Assembly (NCBI RefSeq): GCF_002163675.1
Contig: NZ_CP019334.1
Span: 2,399,501-2,463,500 of the forward strand
DNA length: 64,000 nucleotides
Direction: 5' to 3'
Source: Polaribacter sp. SA4-12
GTDB lineage: Bacteria; Bacteroidota; Bacteroidia; Flavobacteriales; Flavobacteriaceae
Shown: positions 1 to 7,111 of the stretch, one piece after another
Numbering within the stretch: the first letter of the stretch is position 1
Layout of the letters: each line of letters begins with the position of its first letter
The notes under the pieces: generated by a model
Databases searched by the model: none
The model's input: the letters and a program-made list of their open reading frames with translations, nothing else
What the model was told of the DNA's origin: nothing
Made by a program: the position numbers and the translations under genes

Positions 1-3000
1 GACAAATCAGAAAGTGCTGATAAGTTTTTAGATCCTAAATTTGAAGAGTTAACAAGCGGGCTTATAAAAAGTTTACAAGAAAAATCAAGATTATTATCTG
101 ATCATCTTTCTCCAGTAGATACAAGAATACAAGAATTTATAGACGACTATTTAAAAGACGTTTCTATAGACAAACCTACTGTTTTACCAAACAATACATT
201 AATATTATCAAAAAAAGGACAAGCAAGAGAGGTTAGTTTACCTCCTGATGGAGATACTTTTAAAAGTGATTTAGTTACAACAAGTAGAGTAAAGCAAGGA
301 ATTTTAAACAATCCTTTAAACGATAAAAGAACTACAAAAGGGACTTTTCATATTGTTGAAGGTCCTTTACCTGTTCCTTTAGATAAATTTGAGGTACCAA
401 AAATAGTATTTGCTCATCTTTTAAATGCAGCTTTTAATCCTTCTGATGATTTAAAAATTTTACCATTTACTTCAAGTCAAGAAGAACAAGCTAAAGTAAT
501 GGTTTCTACATTAATGAGACCAATAGTTTGTCCGGAAGTAAAAGGTGTTATTTCAGAAAAATCTTTAGAAGTTCGTTTTTTCGTTCCTGGAAACTTAGTA
601 AGTAATTTAGATTTCGTAGAATCTATTTTTGGAAACGCAGGAGATCCTAATTTAGCTCAAAACGATGCTGCTTTAGATACAGAACATTGGACAGGTCATA
701 CAGGTTGTATCGTTTTAGCTCCGCATTTAAAAGAGTTAAAAAAGAAAGATCTTGGTTTACCTCATTTTGATGATGCTACAGAACGTCAGATAAAAGACGG
801 AATGTGTTGGAAAGATGAAAATGATCTTTATAACGATGGTGGTGCATTTAAAATAACTTGTAGAGATGATAGAGGTGTTGTAATTACTTTAATTGCAGAT
901 AACTACTATGGTTATTCTAAAAAAGAAATTAAAACTCAAATTAGCTATTCTGCTAACTTATTTGGATTAGTAGAAGAAGAGCATGCTGGGGGTGCAATTG
1001 CATTTGCTAGAAGAGTTATGGGTGATACTTTAGATGGTAGAGACTATTCTGAATTCCATAATTTCGAGCATACTTTTGAAGGTGTAAAACAACTTTTAGG
1101 TGATACAATTGATGTAAAACCAGAAAACTACGCCGTAGATAAAAAATACCCAAATATTATTTATATTCCTGAGTTTGCATATGTAAACATCACTACAAAT
1201 AGTATTACTTGGATGCATCATAGTAAAGAGCAAAAATTAACTTTGTCTCCTTTTAAAACTTATGTACACCCAACAGGTAATAAATTTAAATTAGAAAAAC
1301 ATAAATCTATCGATTTGTGGAGAATTGTAGATACGTTTGCAGAAGGAGTTTTCTGTCATAAACCTTGTACAGTTTCTGGTGGTGGAAAATCTGAAATATC
1401 TAAATCGATGCAAAATGCTATTACATATAGTAATTTTAACATTCAAAATATCGATGAAGATTTCAAAAAAGCAGATGAAATTATAGAATTTGTGTACTCT
1501 AATCGTTGGAAAGTTAAAGATCCAAATAGACCAATTTCAAGATCATTTTTAAGTGAAAAAAGATCGTTAAGTTCTGCAGTGAAATTATTAATTCCTTCTG
1601 AACATAATTCAGATGAATTTAATGCGTTTTTAGATGGAATTCCTGTTCATATTCGTTCTTTAGTATTATTTGTAAAACGTTTATACAGACAAGCTCATGG
1701 TGAGTTAAACTGGAAAGAATACATGTCTGTAGAAATTATCAACGGAAAAAAAGGTACCGGGCTTTTATATAATAATACTCCTGTTGTTGGTAGTTATGTT
1801 CGTATTGGATTCAACGAAAAGGGAAACTGGATGTTGAACAAATTACGTTCTGATTTTTCTCCTTGTGAAAAAATACAAACTGAAGATGATATTACAGCTT
1901 CTATAACAATACCTAGAAATAGATTAAAAAACTTAAACCCTGAGTTTACAAACAAGAGTTTAAAAATCCTTACCAATTGTGAAGCTCACTTGTTTCAAAG
2001 ACCAGATGAAGCAGTAGTAAGAGGTTATGATAAAGGAGCTGAATTAGATTTAGTTACTGAAGGAAGGTTTTTAACAAACTACGAGTTACTTAAAAAAGAA
2101 GATGCTGTTGTTATATATGAAGACACCATTAACTATGATAAATATACGCAACCCGTAAAAGATTTTATTGAAAGTATTGTAAAAAGTGATAAAGAAGAAG
2201 AGTTTTTTGCATTACCATCACATACAAGAATTGTAAATGGTGAGCCAACTAAAAACCCTCGTTATTTAGAGCCTAATAAAGTTATCAATGAAACAGAAGA
2301 TACTTATTTAGCAGAAGTAGGTGTTCGTTTAGTTAGAAAAATGGAATTAACAGATCCGTTAAATAACGTTGTAAATGCTGTTTTACCAGGAAGAAGAAAT
2401 AACCCTGTAGACAAAGCTGCTGGTATTAGACCATTAGCTGTTTATAGTCCTATTCACTACCAAGAAACTCCAGAATTATTTATGGATTTTATTTGTAGTT
2501 TAACAGGTAAATCACCATCAACAACTGGTGCAGGTTCTGAAGGAGCTTTAACAAAAGCACCTTTTAATATGTTAACGCCAACAACCGATTTAAATAATGC
2601 GTTGTTATCACATATTTTAACTGAATCTAATGGTTTTAGTACTGCAGCCGGTTATGTTGGTGCAGAAAATAAAATTGACCATGATGTCAGTTTATTAATT
2701 CCTGAAATTTGGGCAAGAATAGAACCAATTGACAGAGATCCAAAAGCTTTAATTGCAAATGGTTCTTTAGAAAAAATAGAAGATTTTGAATTCGAAGGAG
2801 AAACTATTTTAGCGAGTAGATTAGGGTATAGAATTACTAAGAAATTCTCTTACAGATGTATGAATAGAATTTTTGATGAGCCTACTGCTGTTTTTAGTGA
2901 TAGAATGTTAAAACCAGAATTACAAGGCTTAGAAGATTATGCAGATGGTATTAAAAACATTACTGAAGCTCAACAAAAAGTTGCTTTAAACTATTTTGAA

Positions 3001-3372
3001 GATGGAAGTATTGAAGCTGCAACACCACCTTTAAAAATTCTTTTACACATAATGGCTTATGGTAATTATGAAGGAAAGCATATTAGCGATCCAGAATTAC
3101 GTAAGTACTTCGACAGAGATTATGTTGTTAATAGTGAATGGTACAAAGAAAGATTAGTTCTACAACAACAAAAAGATATTGCCTTTTACGGAAAGCAAAT
3201 AAAATATTTAGAGGATTTTATTTCAAATCCGAGAAACAATGCTTTAGTTTTAGAAATGGATATTAATGGTCGTTTAAAAGATTTAAAACAATTTCACAAA
3301 GAAGTTAATTCTGAAAATTATTTAGAAAATTTAAATGGAACTATTGGATTAGATCCTTTATCTAGAAAGTAA
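1..3372 (+). CDS. Very large conserved enzyme, possible PPi-type phosphoenolpyruvate carboxykinase (5' end outside window)
   Basis: The frame is open from the first base, so the N-terminus lies outside the window; 1,123 codons are visible, and the first internal ATG (499) is not the real start because the upstream codons read as continuous protein. No signal peptide or membrane segment is visible. Conserved-looking blocks are HTGCIVLAP (near base 700), NYYGYSKKE followed by EEEHAGGA (about 900-1000), a glycine-rich loop SGGGKSEISKS (about 1375-1405) and KPELQGLEDYADG near the C-terminus. The length and the glycine-rich loop resemble PPi-dependent PEP carboxykinases (about 1,130-1,160 residues), which interconvert oxaloacetate and PEP with pyrophosphate. 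I recognise this from memory of the family, without an alignment. An unassigned conserved protein is the alternative. Confidence 0.55.
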   Translation, partial: DKSESADKFLDPKFEELTSGLIKSLQEKSRLLSDHLSPVDTRIQEFIDDYLKDVSIDKPTVLPNNTLILSKKGQAREVSLPPDGDTFKSDLVTTSRVKQGILNNPLNDKRTTKGTFHIVEGPLPVPLDKFEVPKIVFAHLLNAAFNPSDDLKILPFTSSQEEQAKVMVSTLMRPIVCPEVKGVISEKSLEVRFFVPGNLVSNLDFVESIFGNAGDPNLAQNDAALDTEHWTGHTGCIVLAPHLKELKKKDLGLPHFDDATERQIKDGMCWKDENDLYNDGGAFKITCRDDRGVVITLIADNYYGYSKKEIKTQISYSANLFGLVEEEHAGGAIAFARRVMGDTLDGRDYSEFHNFEHTFEGVKQLLGDTIDVKPENYAVDKKYPNIIYIPEFAYVNITTNSITWMHHSKEQKLTLSPFKTYVHPTGNKFKLEKHKSIDLWRIVDTFAEGVFCHKPCTVSGGGKSEISKSMQNAITYSNFNIQNIDEDFKKADEIIEFVYSNRWKVKDPNRPISRSFLSEKRSLSSAVKLLIPSEHNSDEFNAFLDGIPVHIRSLVLFVKRLYRQAHGELNWKEYMSVEIINGKKGTGLLYNNTPVVGSYVRIGFNEKGNWMLNKLRSDFSPCEKIQTEDDITASITIPRNRLKNLNPEFTNKSLKILTNCEAHLFQRPDEAVVRGYDKGAELDLVTEGRFLTNYELLKKEDAVVIYEDTINYDKYTQPVKDFIESIVKSDKEEEFFALPSHTRIVNGEPTKNPRYLEPNKVINETEDTYLAEVGVRLVRKMELTDPLNNVVNAVLPGRRNNPVDKAAGIRPLAVYSPIHYQETPELFMDFICSLTGKSPSTTGAGSEGALTKAPFNMLTPTTDLNNALLSHILTESNGFSTAAGYVGAENKIDHDVSLLIPEIWARIEPIDRDPKALIANGSLEKIEDFEFEGETILASRLGYRITKKFSYRCMNRIFDEPTAVFSDRMLKPELQGLEDYADGIKNITEAQQKVALNYFEDGSIEAATPPLKILLHIMAYGNYEGKHISDPELRKYFDRDYVVNSEWYKERLVLQQQKDIAFYGKQIKYLEDFISNPRNNALVLEMDINGRLKDLKQFHKEVNSENYLENLNGTIGLDPLSRK

Positions 3373-3384
3373 ATATAAAACAAG

Positions 3385-3552
3385 CTAAGAAGCTGTTTTT
3401 AGAATAATATTAGGGCATCAATTAAAATTGATGCCCTTTTTTATGCACTTATTTCTATACTTAATTTTTGGTTTAATACAATTTACAGAACATGTATTAT
3501 TGAAAACATATTCGTTAGAAATAGAAATTATAGATATCCATTTAGTATAGAA
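3385..3552 (-). pseudogene. Decayed copy of the Cys-rich micropeptide gene at 5066-5242
   Basis: Read on the minus strand, this stretch aligns codon for codon with the intact micropeptide at 5066-5242. It shares FYTK, ISISNE, the block TCSVNCIKPK, NK, KKGIN, and CPNI before a matching terminal TAG. An internal TGA stands where the intact copy has an Arg codon. Four of the seven conserved cysteines are replaced (by Phe, Tyr, Arg and Phe), and no in-frame ATG precedes the block. It is therefore a dead duplicate. Its 3' part forms the hairpin at 3412-3442. Confidence 0.75.
3412..3442 (+). terminator. Rho-independent terminator of the large enzyme gene
   Basis: A perfect 11-bp stem GGGCATCAATT/AATTGATGCCC with a two-base loop is followed by six T on the plus strand, 40 bp after the stop codon at 3372. 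The T-run is the antisense of two Lys codons of the decayed micropeptide gene. Confidence 0.8.
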
Positions 3553-3631
3553 ACAAGGGATTAATACATCCCCAAAAAATAGTAGATAGGTTTAAAAAAT
3601 GGCTATTAAAATAAATTGAGAAGCAAAAAAA

Positions 3632-3925
3632 TCATCCTAATAGAACAAAGTTTGGGCAAAAAATAGGAATTACAAAAAACATTAATATAATTAATAAGAA
3701 CATCCACACTAAGCCCATTAAAAGTGGATATACAATTGTATAGTTTTTTAATTTTGGTGTAACTGAATGAGCTAATAAACCGTGAATTCCACCACTAAAA
3801 AGAAAAAAGATAATACCTAAAGATATTGATAAAAAAAGTACTGAGTGAGATTCTTTTATCTTAAAAAGATAAATTCCTAATGCTAATGAAACAACAATTA
3901 ATATTCTATATATCCTTCTTTCCAT
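3632..3925 (-). CDS. Small hypothetical membrane protein, 97 aa
   Basis: I do not recognise a family. The 97-residue product has three hydrophobic stretches, at about residues 6-20, 28-50 and 65-90, so it is probably an inner-membrane protein. It begins 30 bp after the stop of the UspA gene at 3956-4801 on the same strand, with no terminator between them, so the two are probably co-transcribed from the Crp/Fnr-type promoter at 4831-4873. No catalytic or metal-binding motif is visible. A link with universal stress protein function is inferred from position only. Confidence 0.6.
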   Translation of the reverse strand: MERRIYRILIVVSLALGIYLFKIKESHSVLFLSISLGIIFFLFSGGIHGLLAHSVTPKLKNYTIVYPLLMGLVWMFLLIILMFFVIPIFCPNFVLLG

Positions 3926-3955
3926 CTGTTTAAAATTAAATATTACATCACTTTT

Positions 3956-4801
3956 TTACATTCTATGACCATTAAAACTCAAAAGAGGTATATTGCCTAA
4001 AGATTCCATTTTTTTAACTAAATCAGTATGAAATAACATTTTAACTATTCCTTTTGAATCTCTCTCTAACATAGCTATCATATCTGCATTTTCATCTTTT
4101 AAATAGGTTTTTAAAGAATCAAAAACATTATCAGAAAAAATTATTTGTGTATCTATTTTATCGTACTTAATTTTTTCTTTTAATAATTGATCAAACCAAC
4201 TTTTCTTCTGTAAGACATAAGAATTTTCTTTTTTAGAAACATGAACAATTTTTATTGTTGCTTCATATGGCTTTGCAATATGTACTAAATCATAAATTGC
4301 ACAAATATCATTTTCTTCAAAATCTGAAGCATAAACAATTGTTTTAATATTACTTGCACATATACCTTTAGGAACCGTTAATACTGGACAAGGTGCTTTT
4401 TCAATAAGTTTTAAAGCTGTCTTACCTAAGAGAAATTCCTTTAATACTTTTTCACTTTTTGTTCCTGTAATAATCAAATCTGCATTTAGTTTTTTTGCTT
4501 TTTCAATAATTCCATTTATAATTGACTTGTTTTCAATAGCTTCAAAACTTACATCTACTTCCTCTAAATCACCTTCGTAATTGCTATTACAAAAATTAAT
4601 CAATTTATTTTGTTGCGTTATATAAGTCTTATCTTCAAGATTGATATAAGGTTCTTTAAGGTCTTTATCAAAAATTGTAGGATAATCAAAAACATGAATT
4701 ACAAATAAACTTGTATCTAATTTCTTACTTAAATTAAGAGCGTATTTCAGTGCAGGAATTGCATTTTTAGAAAAATCAGTTGCGTGTAATATCTTTTTCA
4801 T
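3956..4801 (-). CDS. Universal stress protein, tandem UspA domains (281 aa)
   Basis: Two UspA domains lie in tandem, residues about 1-145 and 150-281. Each starts on a beta strand followed by a Thr/Ser-Asp segment (ILHATDFS; IVYASDFE). The first domain keeps a nucleotide-loop-like stretch (GTKSEKVLKE, then GKTALKL) and the block APCPVLTVP; the second has lost that loop. The Met at 4801 is chosen because MKKILHATDF matches the start of the paralogue at 5478-6293; an upstream Met at 4867 would overlap the operator. It is a soluble cytoplasmic protein. Tandem Usp proteins are commonly induced by oxygen limitation or growth arrest, which agrees with the Crp/Fnr-type promoter in front. Confidence 0.9.
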   Translation of the reverse strand: MKKILHATDFSKNAIPALKYALNLSKKLDTSLFVIHVFDYPTIFDKDLKEPYINLEDKTYITQQNKLINFCNSNYEGDLEEVDVSFEAIENKSIINGIIEKAKKLNADLIITGTKSEKVLKEFLLGKTALKLIEKAPCPVLTVPKGICASNIKTIVYASDFEENDICAIYDLVHIAKPYEATIKIVHVSKKENSYVLQKKSWFDQLLKEKIKYDKIDTQIIFSDNVFDSLKTYLKDENADMIAMLERDSKGIVKMLFHTDLVKKMESLGNIPLLSFNGHRM

Positions 4802-4830
4802 TTTAAAGAATTTTATTACATTATTATCTT

Positions 4831-4873
4831 CAAAGTTAAGAGTATTAAAAGAATCCCAAAATGACAATAGTCA
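4831..4873 (-). promoter_or_regulatory. Crp/Fnr-type operator with -7 box, promoter of the first uspA gene
   Basis: On the minus strand a perfect TAACTTTG -7 box occupies 4831-4838. The palindrome TGAC-aata-GTCA is at 4862-4873, with its centre 36.5 bp from the last base of the -7 box. The same spacing recurs at eight other promoters in this window. The palindrome takes the place of a -33 element, as at class II activator sites. Confidence 0.7.
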
Positions 4874-5065
4874 TTAAGACAGGATTTTATCACACAAAAA
4901 AACTATAATAATCAATAATATGAATAACTCTATTAACGAATAATTTCAAGAAATAAATACAATATTTATTAAATCTGTGAATGTTCTTAGAAATGAAATT
5001 GACATTAAGAAGTATGAAAACTAAGGAAAAGAAGGAGTTATAAAAATTACTACAAAAAAGTAAAT

Positions 5066-5242
5066 CTATGAAGCAGCTTGTAATAATATATTAGGGCAAC
5101 GTTTACAATTGATACCTTTTTTCTTATACTTATTACAGCATTTCGATTTAGGTTTAATACAATTTACAGAACAAGTACTATTACAAACAGATTCGTTCGA
5201 AATAGAAATTACAGGTGCACTTTTAGTATAAAAAACAATCAT
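5066..5242 (-). CDS. Cys-rich micropeptide, 58 aa
   Basis: The gene starts with ATG at 5242 and ends with TAG at 5066-5068. The 58-residue product has seven cysteines at 20, 24, 28, 35, 36, 46 and 49 (pattern C-x3-C-x3-C-x6-CC-x9-C-x2-C) and a Lys-rich C-terminal half. A good -7 box (TATATTTG, 5260-5267) lies 18 bp upstream. A decayed paralogue at 3385-3552 keeps the same backbone, which supports real coding. I know of short Cys-rich peptides of this kind in Flavobacteria but no assigned function. The Cys spacing suggests metal binding (Zn, Cu or Fe), which is inference. It lies between the two uspA genes. Confidence 0.7.
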   Translation of the reverse strand: MIVFYTKSAPVISISNESVCNSTCSVNCIKPKSKCCNKYKKKGINCKRCPNILLQAAS

Positions 5243-5259
5243 TATCAGTAATTATTCTG

Positions 5260-5267
5260 CAAATATA
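5260..5267 (-). promoter_or_regulatory. -7 promoter box of the Cys-rich micropeptide gene
   Basis: TATATTTG on the minus strand matches the Bacteroidota -7 consensus TAnnTTTG. It leaves a leader of only about 12 nt before the ATG at 5242. No palindrome is seen at the Crp/Fnr distance. Confidence 0.5.
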
Positions 5268-5378
5268 AGCGTTTATTTAGAATAAATAAAAATAAGATGT
5301 TAAAAAATTGACAAGTAATATATTAAGGAAATCTATGTTAATTAAATATAATAGAGGAAAAGTAAGTTACTACAACAG

Positions 5379-5420
5379 AAAAAATCCCATTGTAAATAAA
5401 TATACAATGGGATTTTTTTT
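5379..5420. terminator. Bidirectional terminator below the second uspA gene
   Basis: AATCCCATTGTA pairs with TACAATGGGATT around a short A/T loop, with an A-run on the left and a T-run on the right. It lies after the stop of the minus-strand UspA gene (5478) and ahead of the micropeptide promoter, so it insulates the two units. Confidence 0.8.
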
Positions 5421-5477
5421 GCTATTAAATTGTTCAAAGTAACTTTGAACTAAAACTATTTATAAGTGATAAAATTA

Positions 5478-6293
5478 TTACAATTTATTTTCATTAAAAC
5501 TCATCAATGGAATATCTCCTAAAGTTTCCATTTTTTTAACTAAATCTATATGAAACAACATATTCATTATTCCTTTTGAATTTCTTTCTAACATTGTAAC
5601 CATATCAGCATTCTCTTCTTTAAAATAAGCTTTTAAAGAATCGAAGGTGTTTTGAGAATAGATGATCTCAATATCAACCTTATCATATTTAACCTTTTCA
5701 TTTAGTAAGTTAGTAAACCAATCTAATTTTGCAAATTCTGCATCATCTTCTTTTGAAGAAACATGAACAATTTTTATAATGGCATCATAAGCTCTGGCAA
5801 TACTAACTAGATCATAAATTGCAGAAATATCATTTTCTTCAAAATCTGAAGCATAAACAATTGTATCAATCTTATGTTCTTTTTGCTCTTTTGGAACTGT
5901 TAATACAGGGCAGGGTGCTTTTTCTATTAGCTTTTTGGCTTTATTTGCTAAAAGTAATTCCTTAAGTACTTTTTCACTTTTAGTACCACTAATAATTAAA
6001 TCTGCATTTAAACTGTACGCTTTTTTAAGAATTGCATGTACTATCGATTTATCTTCAATAGCATCAAAACTTATATCTAACTCATCAATATCTCCTTCAT
6101 AATGTTTTTCACAAAACTCAGTTAATATACTTAGGTGTTTGTTATCTTTCTCACCATCAAGACCTAATGGAAGTGAATCGAAAACATGAATAACAAACAA
6201 ACTCGCATCTAATTTTTTACATAAATTAAACGCATATTTTAATGCTGGTATTGCGTTTTCTGAATAATCTGTAGCATGTAATATCCTTTTCAT
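5478..6293 (-). CDS. Universal stress protein, tandem UspA domains (271 aa)
   Basis: This is a paralogue of the protein at 3956-4801, colinear over its whole length (KRILHATDYSENAIPALKYA at the N-terminus; APCPVLTVPK closing domain 1; IVYASDFEENDI opening domain 2). The nucleotide-loop region of domain 1 reads GTKSEKVLKE then LLANKA, so the glycine kept in the sister (LLGKTA) is missing; ATP binding may differ. The start is fixed by an ATG that follows the operator and -7 box at 6313-6355. It is a cytoplasmic stress protein, transcribed alone and closed by the terminator at 5379-5420. The two uspA genes probably arose by local duplication along with the micropeptide locus. Confidence 0.9.
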   Translation of the reverse strand: MKRILHATDYSENAIPALKYAFNLCKKLDASLFVIHVFDSLPLGLDGEKDNKHLSILTEFCEKHYEGDIDELDISFDAIEDKSIVHAILKKAYSLNADLIISGTKSEKVLKELLLANKAKKLIEKAPCPVLTVPKEQKEHKIDTIVYASDFEENDISAIYDLVSIARAYDAIIKIVHVSSKEDDAEFAKLDWFTNLLNEKVKYDKVDIEIIYSQNTFDSLKAYFKEENADMVTMLERNSKGIMNMLFHIDLVKKMETLGDIPLMSFNENKL

Positions 6294-6312
6294 CTTATCA
6301 AATTTAAAAGCA

Positions 6313-6355
6313 TAAAATTAGACATCATAGAAGAACTATAAAATGATATATATCA
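6313..6355 (-). promoter_or_regulatory. Fnr-like operator with -7 box, promoter of the second uspA gene
   Basis: TGAT-atat-ATCA at 6344-6355 resembles the classic Fnr box TTGAT-N4-ATCAA. A TAATTTTA -7 box lies at 6313-6320. The centre-to-box distance is 36.5 bp, identical to the other sites in this window. Confidence 0.65.
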
Positions 6356-6485
6356 ACTTATTAAATATTAAATTAATCCAAAGAAGTGAACTCCAAATAA
6401 AAATATATTTTACTCAGAGTCCACACGTGTGCAAAGCTATTTGTTGAAAAAATTAATTCTCAACATTATTATTTTATCTATATTT

Positions 6486-6695
6486 TTAACATGATGAACA
6501 AGAGCCACCTTCTTTTTTAACACCTAATTTCACCAAAATTGTTTCTAACAAACACCATTTTGTAAATGCAGATTGAATCATATTTAAACCAATAAAGACT
6601 CCAAACCACAACCAATTTATACTAACATAATAAGTTAATGCAACCATTAACAAAACCATTACACCAACAATCACTCTAAAATATTTGTTTAACAT
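6486..6695 (-). CDS. DUF2892 (YgaP transmembrane-domain-like) protein, 69 aa
   Basis: The 69-residue protein has an N-terminal basic segment (NKYFRVIVG), two transmembrane helices (about residues 8-25 and 28-45), the block IQSAFTKWCLLETIL and a C-terminal GGSCSSC tail. This is the DUF2892 / YgaP transmembrane pattern, in which the fold often anchors rhodanese domains or stands alone near sulfur and redox genes. It starts 18 bp after the PII-like gene and is the last gene of the RND efflux operon. The two C-terminal cysteines could bind metal or persulfide; that is inference. Confidence 0.8.
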   Translation of the reverse strand: MLNKYFRVIVGVMVLLMVALTYYVSINWLWFGVFIGLNMIQSAFTKWCLLETILVKLGVKKEGGSCSSC

Positions 6696-6713
6696 TTTTT
6701 CTTTATTTTTTAA

Positions 6714-7019
6714 TTATAAAAATCTTTCTACTGGAACTACAATTGCTTTTAGAGGATTATTTGTCTCTAAATTGCTATTAAATTCTTCTAGTAAAGTAAA
6801 TAAATCGTCTATTTTTTCTTTGTTAGTGAAAGAAAAAAACATTGTTGAACCGTTACCAGTCTTTTCTCCAGAAAACCAATTAGAAGCCATTAATAAAGAA
6901 GGTGAATTTTTATGACCATCAATATCTGAACTACTAAAGTTTTCAATATTTGCTTTTTTAAAGATGTTTAAAACATCTTTCTGAAATTCTTCTACGGCTG
7001 TAACTAATACTAATTTCAT
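6714..7019 (-). CDS. Small PII-like regulatory protein, 101 aa
   Basis: The 101-residue soluble protein opens with the strand KLVLVTAV, then a helix (EEFQKDVLNIFKKANI), a glycine/serine-rich loop and a final strand LKAIVVPVERFL. This beta-alpha-beta pattern is that of PII-like ferredoxin-fold proteins, resembling DUF3240-type proteins found beside CusA-type RND pumps; the assignment is by pattern only. It is encoded directly downstream of the RND permease, separated from it by the hairpin element at 7037-7106. A role in sensing a metal or nucleotide for the pump is plausible but not shown by the sequence. Confidence 0.6.
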   Translation of the reverse strand: MKLVLVTAVEEFQKDVLNIFKKANIENFSSSDIDGHKNSPSLLMASNWFSGEKTGNGSTMFFSFTNKEKIDDLFTLLEEFNSNLETNNPLKAIVVPVERFL

Positions 7020-7036
7020 TTGATAACATTTTTTGC

Positions 7037-7106
7037 TTCCGCTTATTTCACAGATCCACGCAGAGAATAAAAATTCAATCTGCGATTATCTGCAACAATT
7101 GGGGAA
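7037..7106. repeat. Degenerate hairpin element of the CGCAGATT family
   Basis: An imperfect inverted repeat begins TTCCGC, contains CACAGATCCACGCAGA in the left arm and ATCTGCGATTATCTGC in the right, and ends GGGGAA. It fills the gap between the RND permease stop (7112) and the PII-like start (7019). It is related to the elements at 23565-23598, 24008-24090 and 27040-27115. Confidence 0.6.
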
Positions 7107-7111
7107 AATGA

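Noticed and set aside
4802..4867. Longer N-terminus for the UspA protein starting at 4867
   Set aside because: It would overlap the operator and -7 box and adds 22 residues absent from the paralogue.
6422..6431. Palindrome CACACGTGTG
   Set aside because: A single ten-base palindrome with no promoter relation; could be chance.
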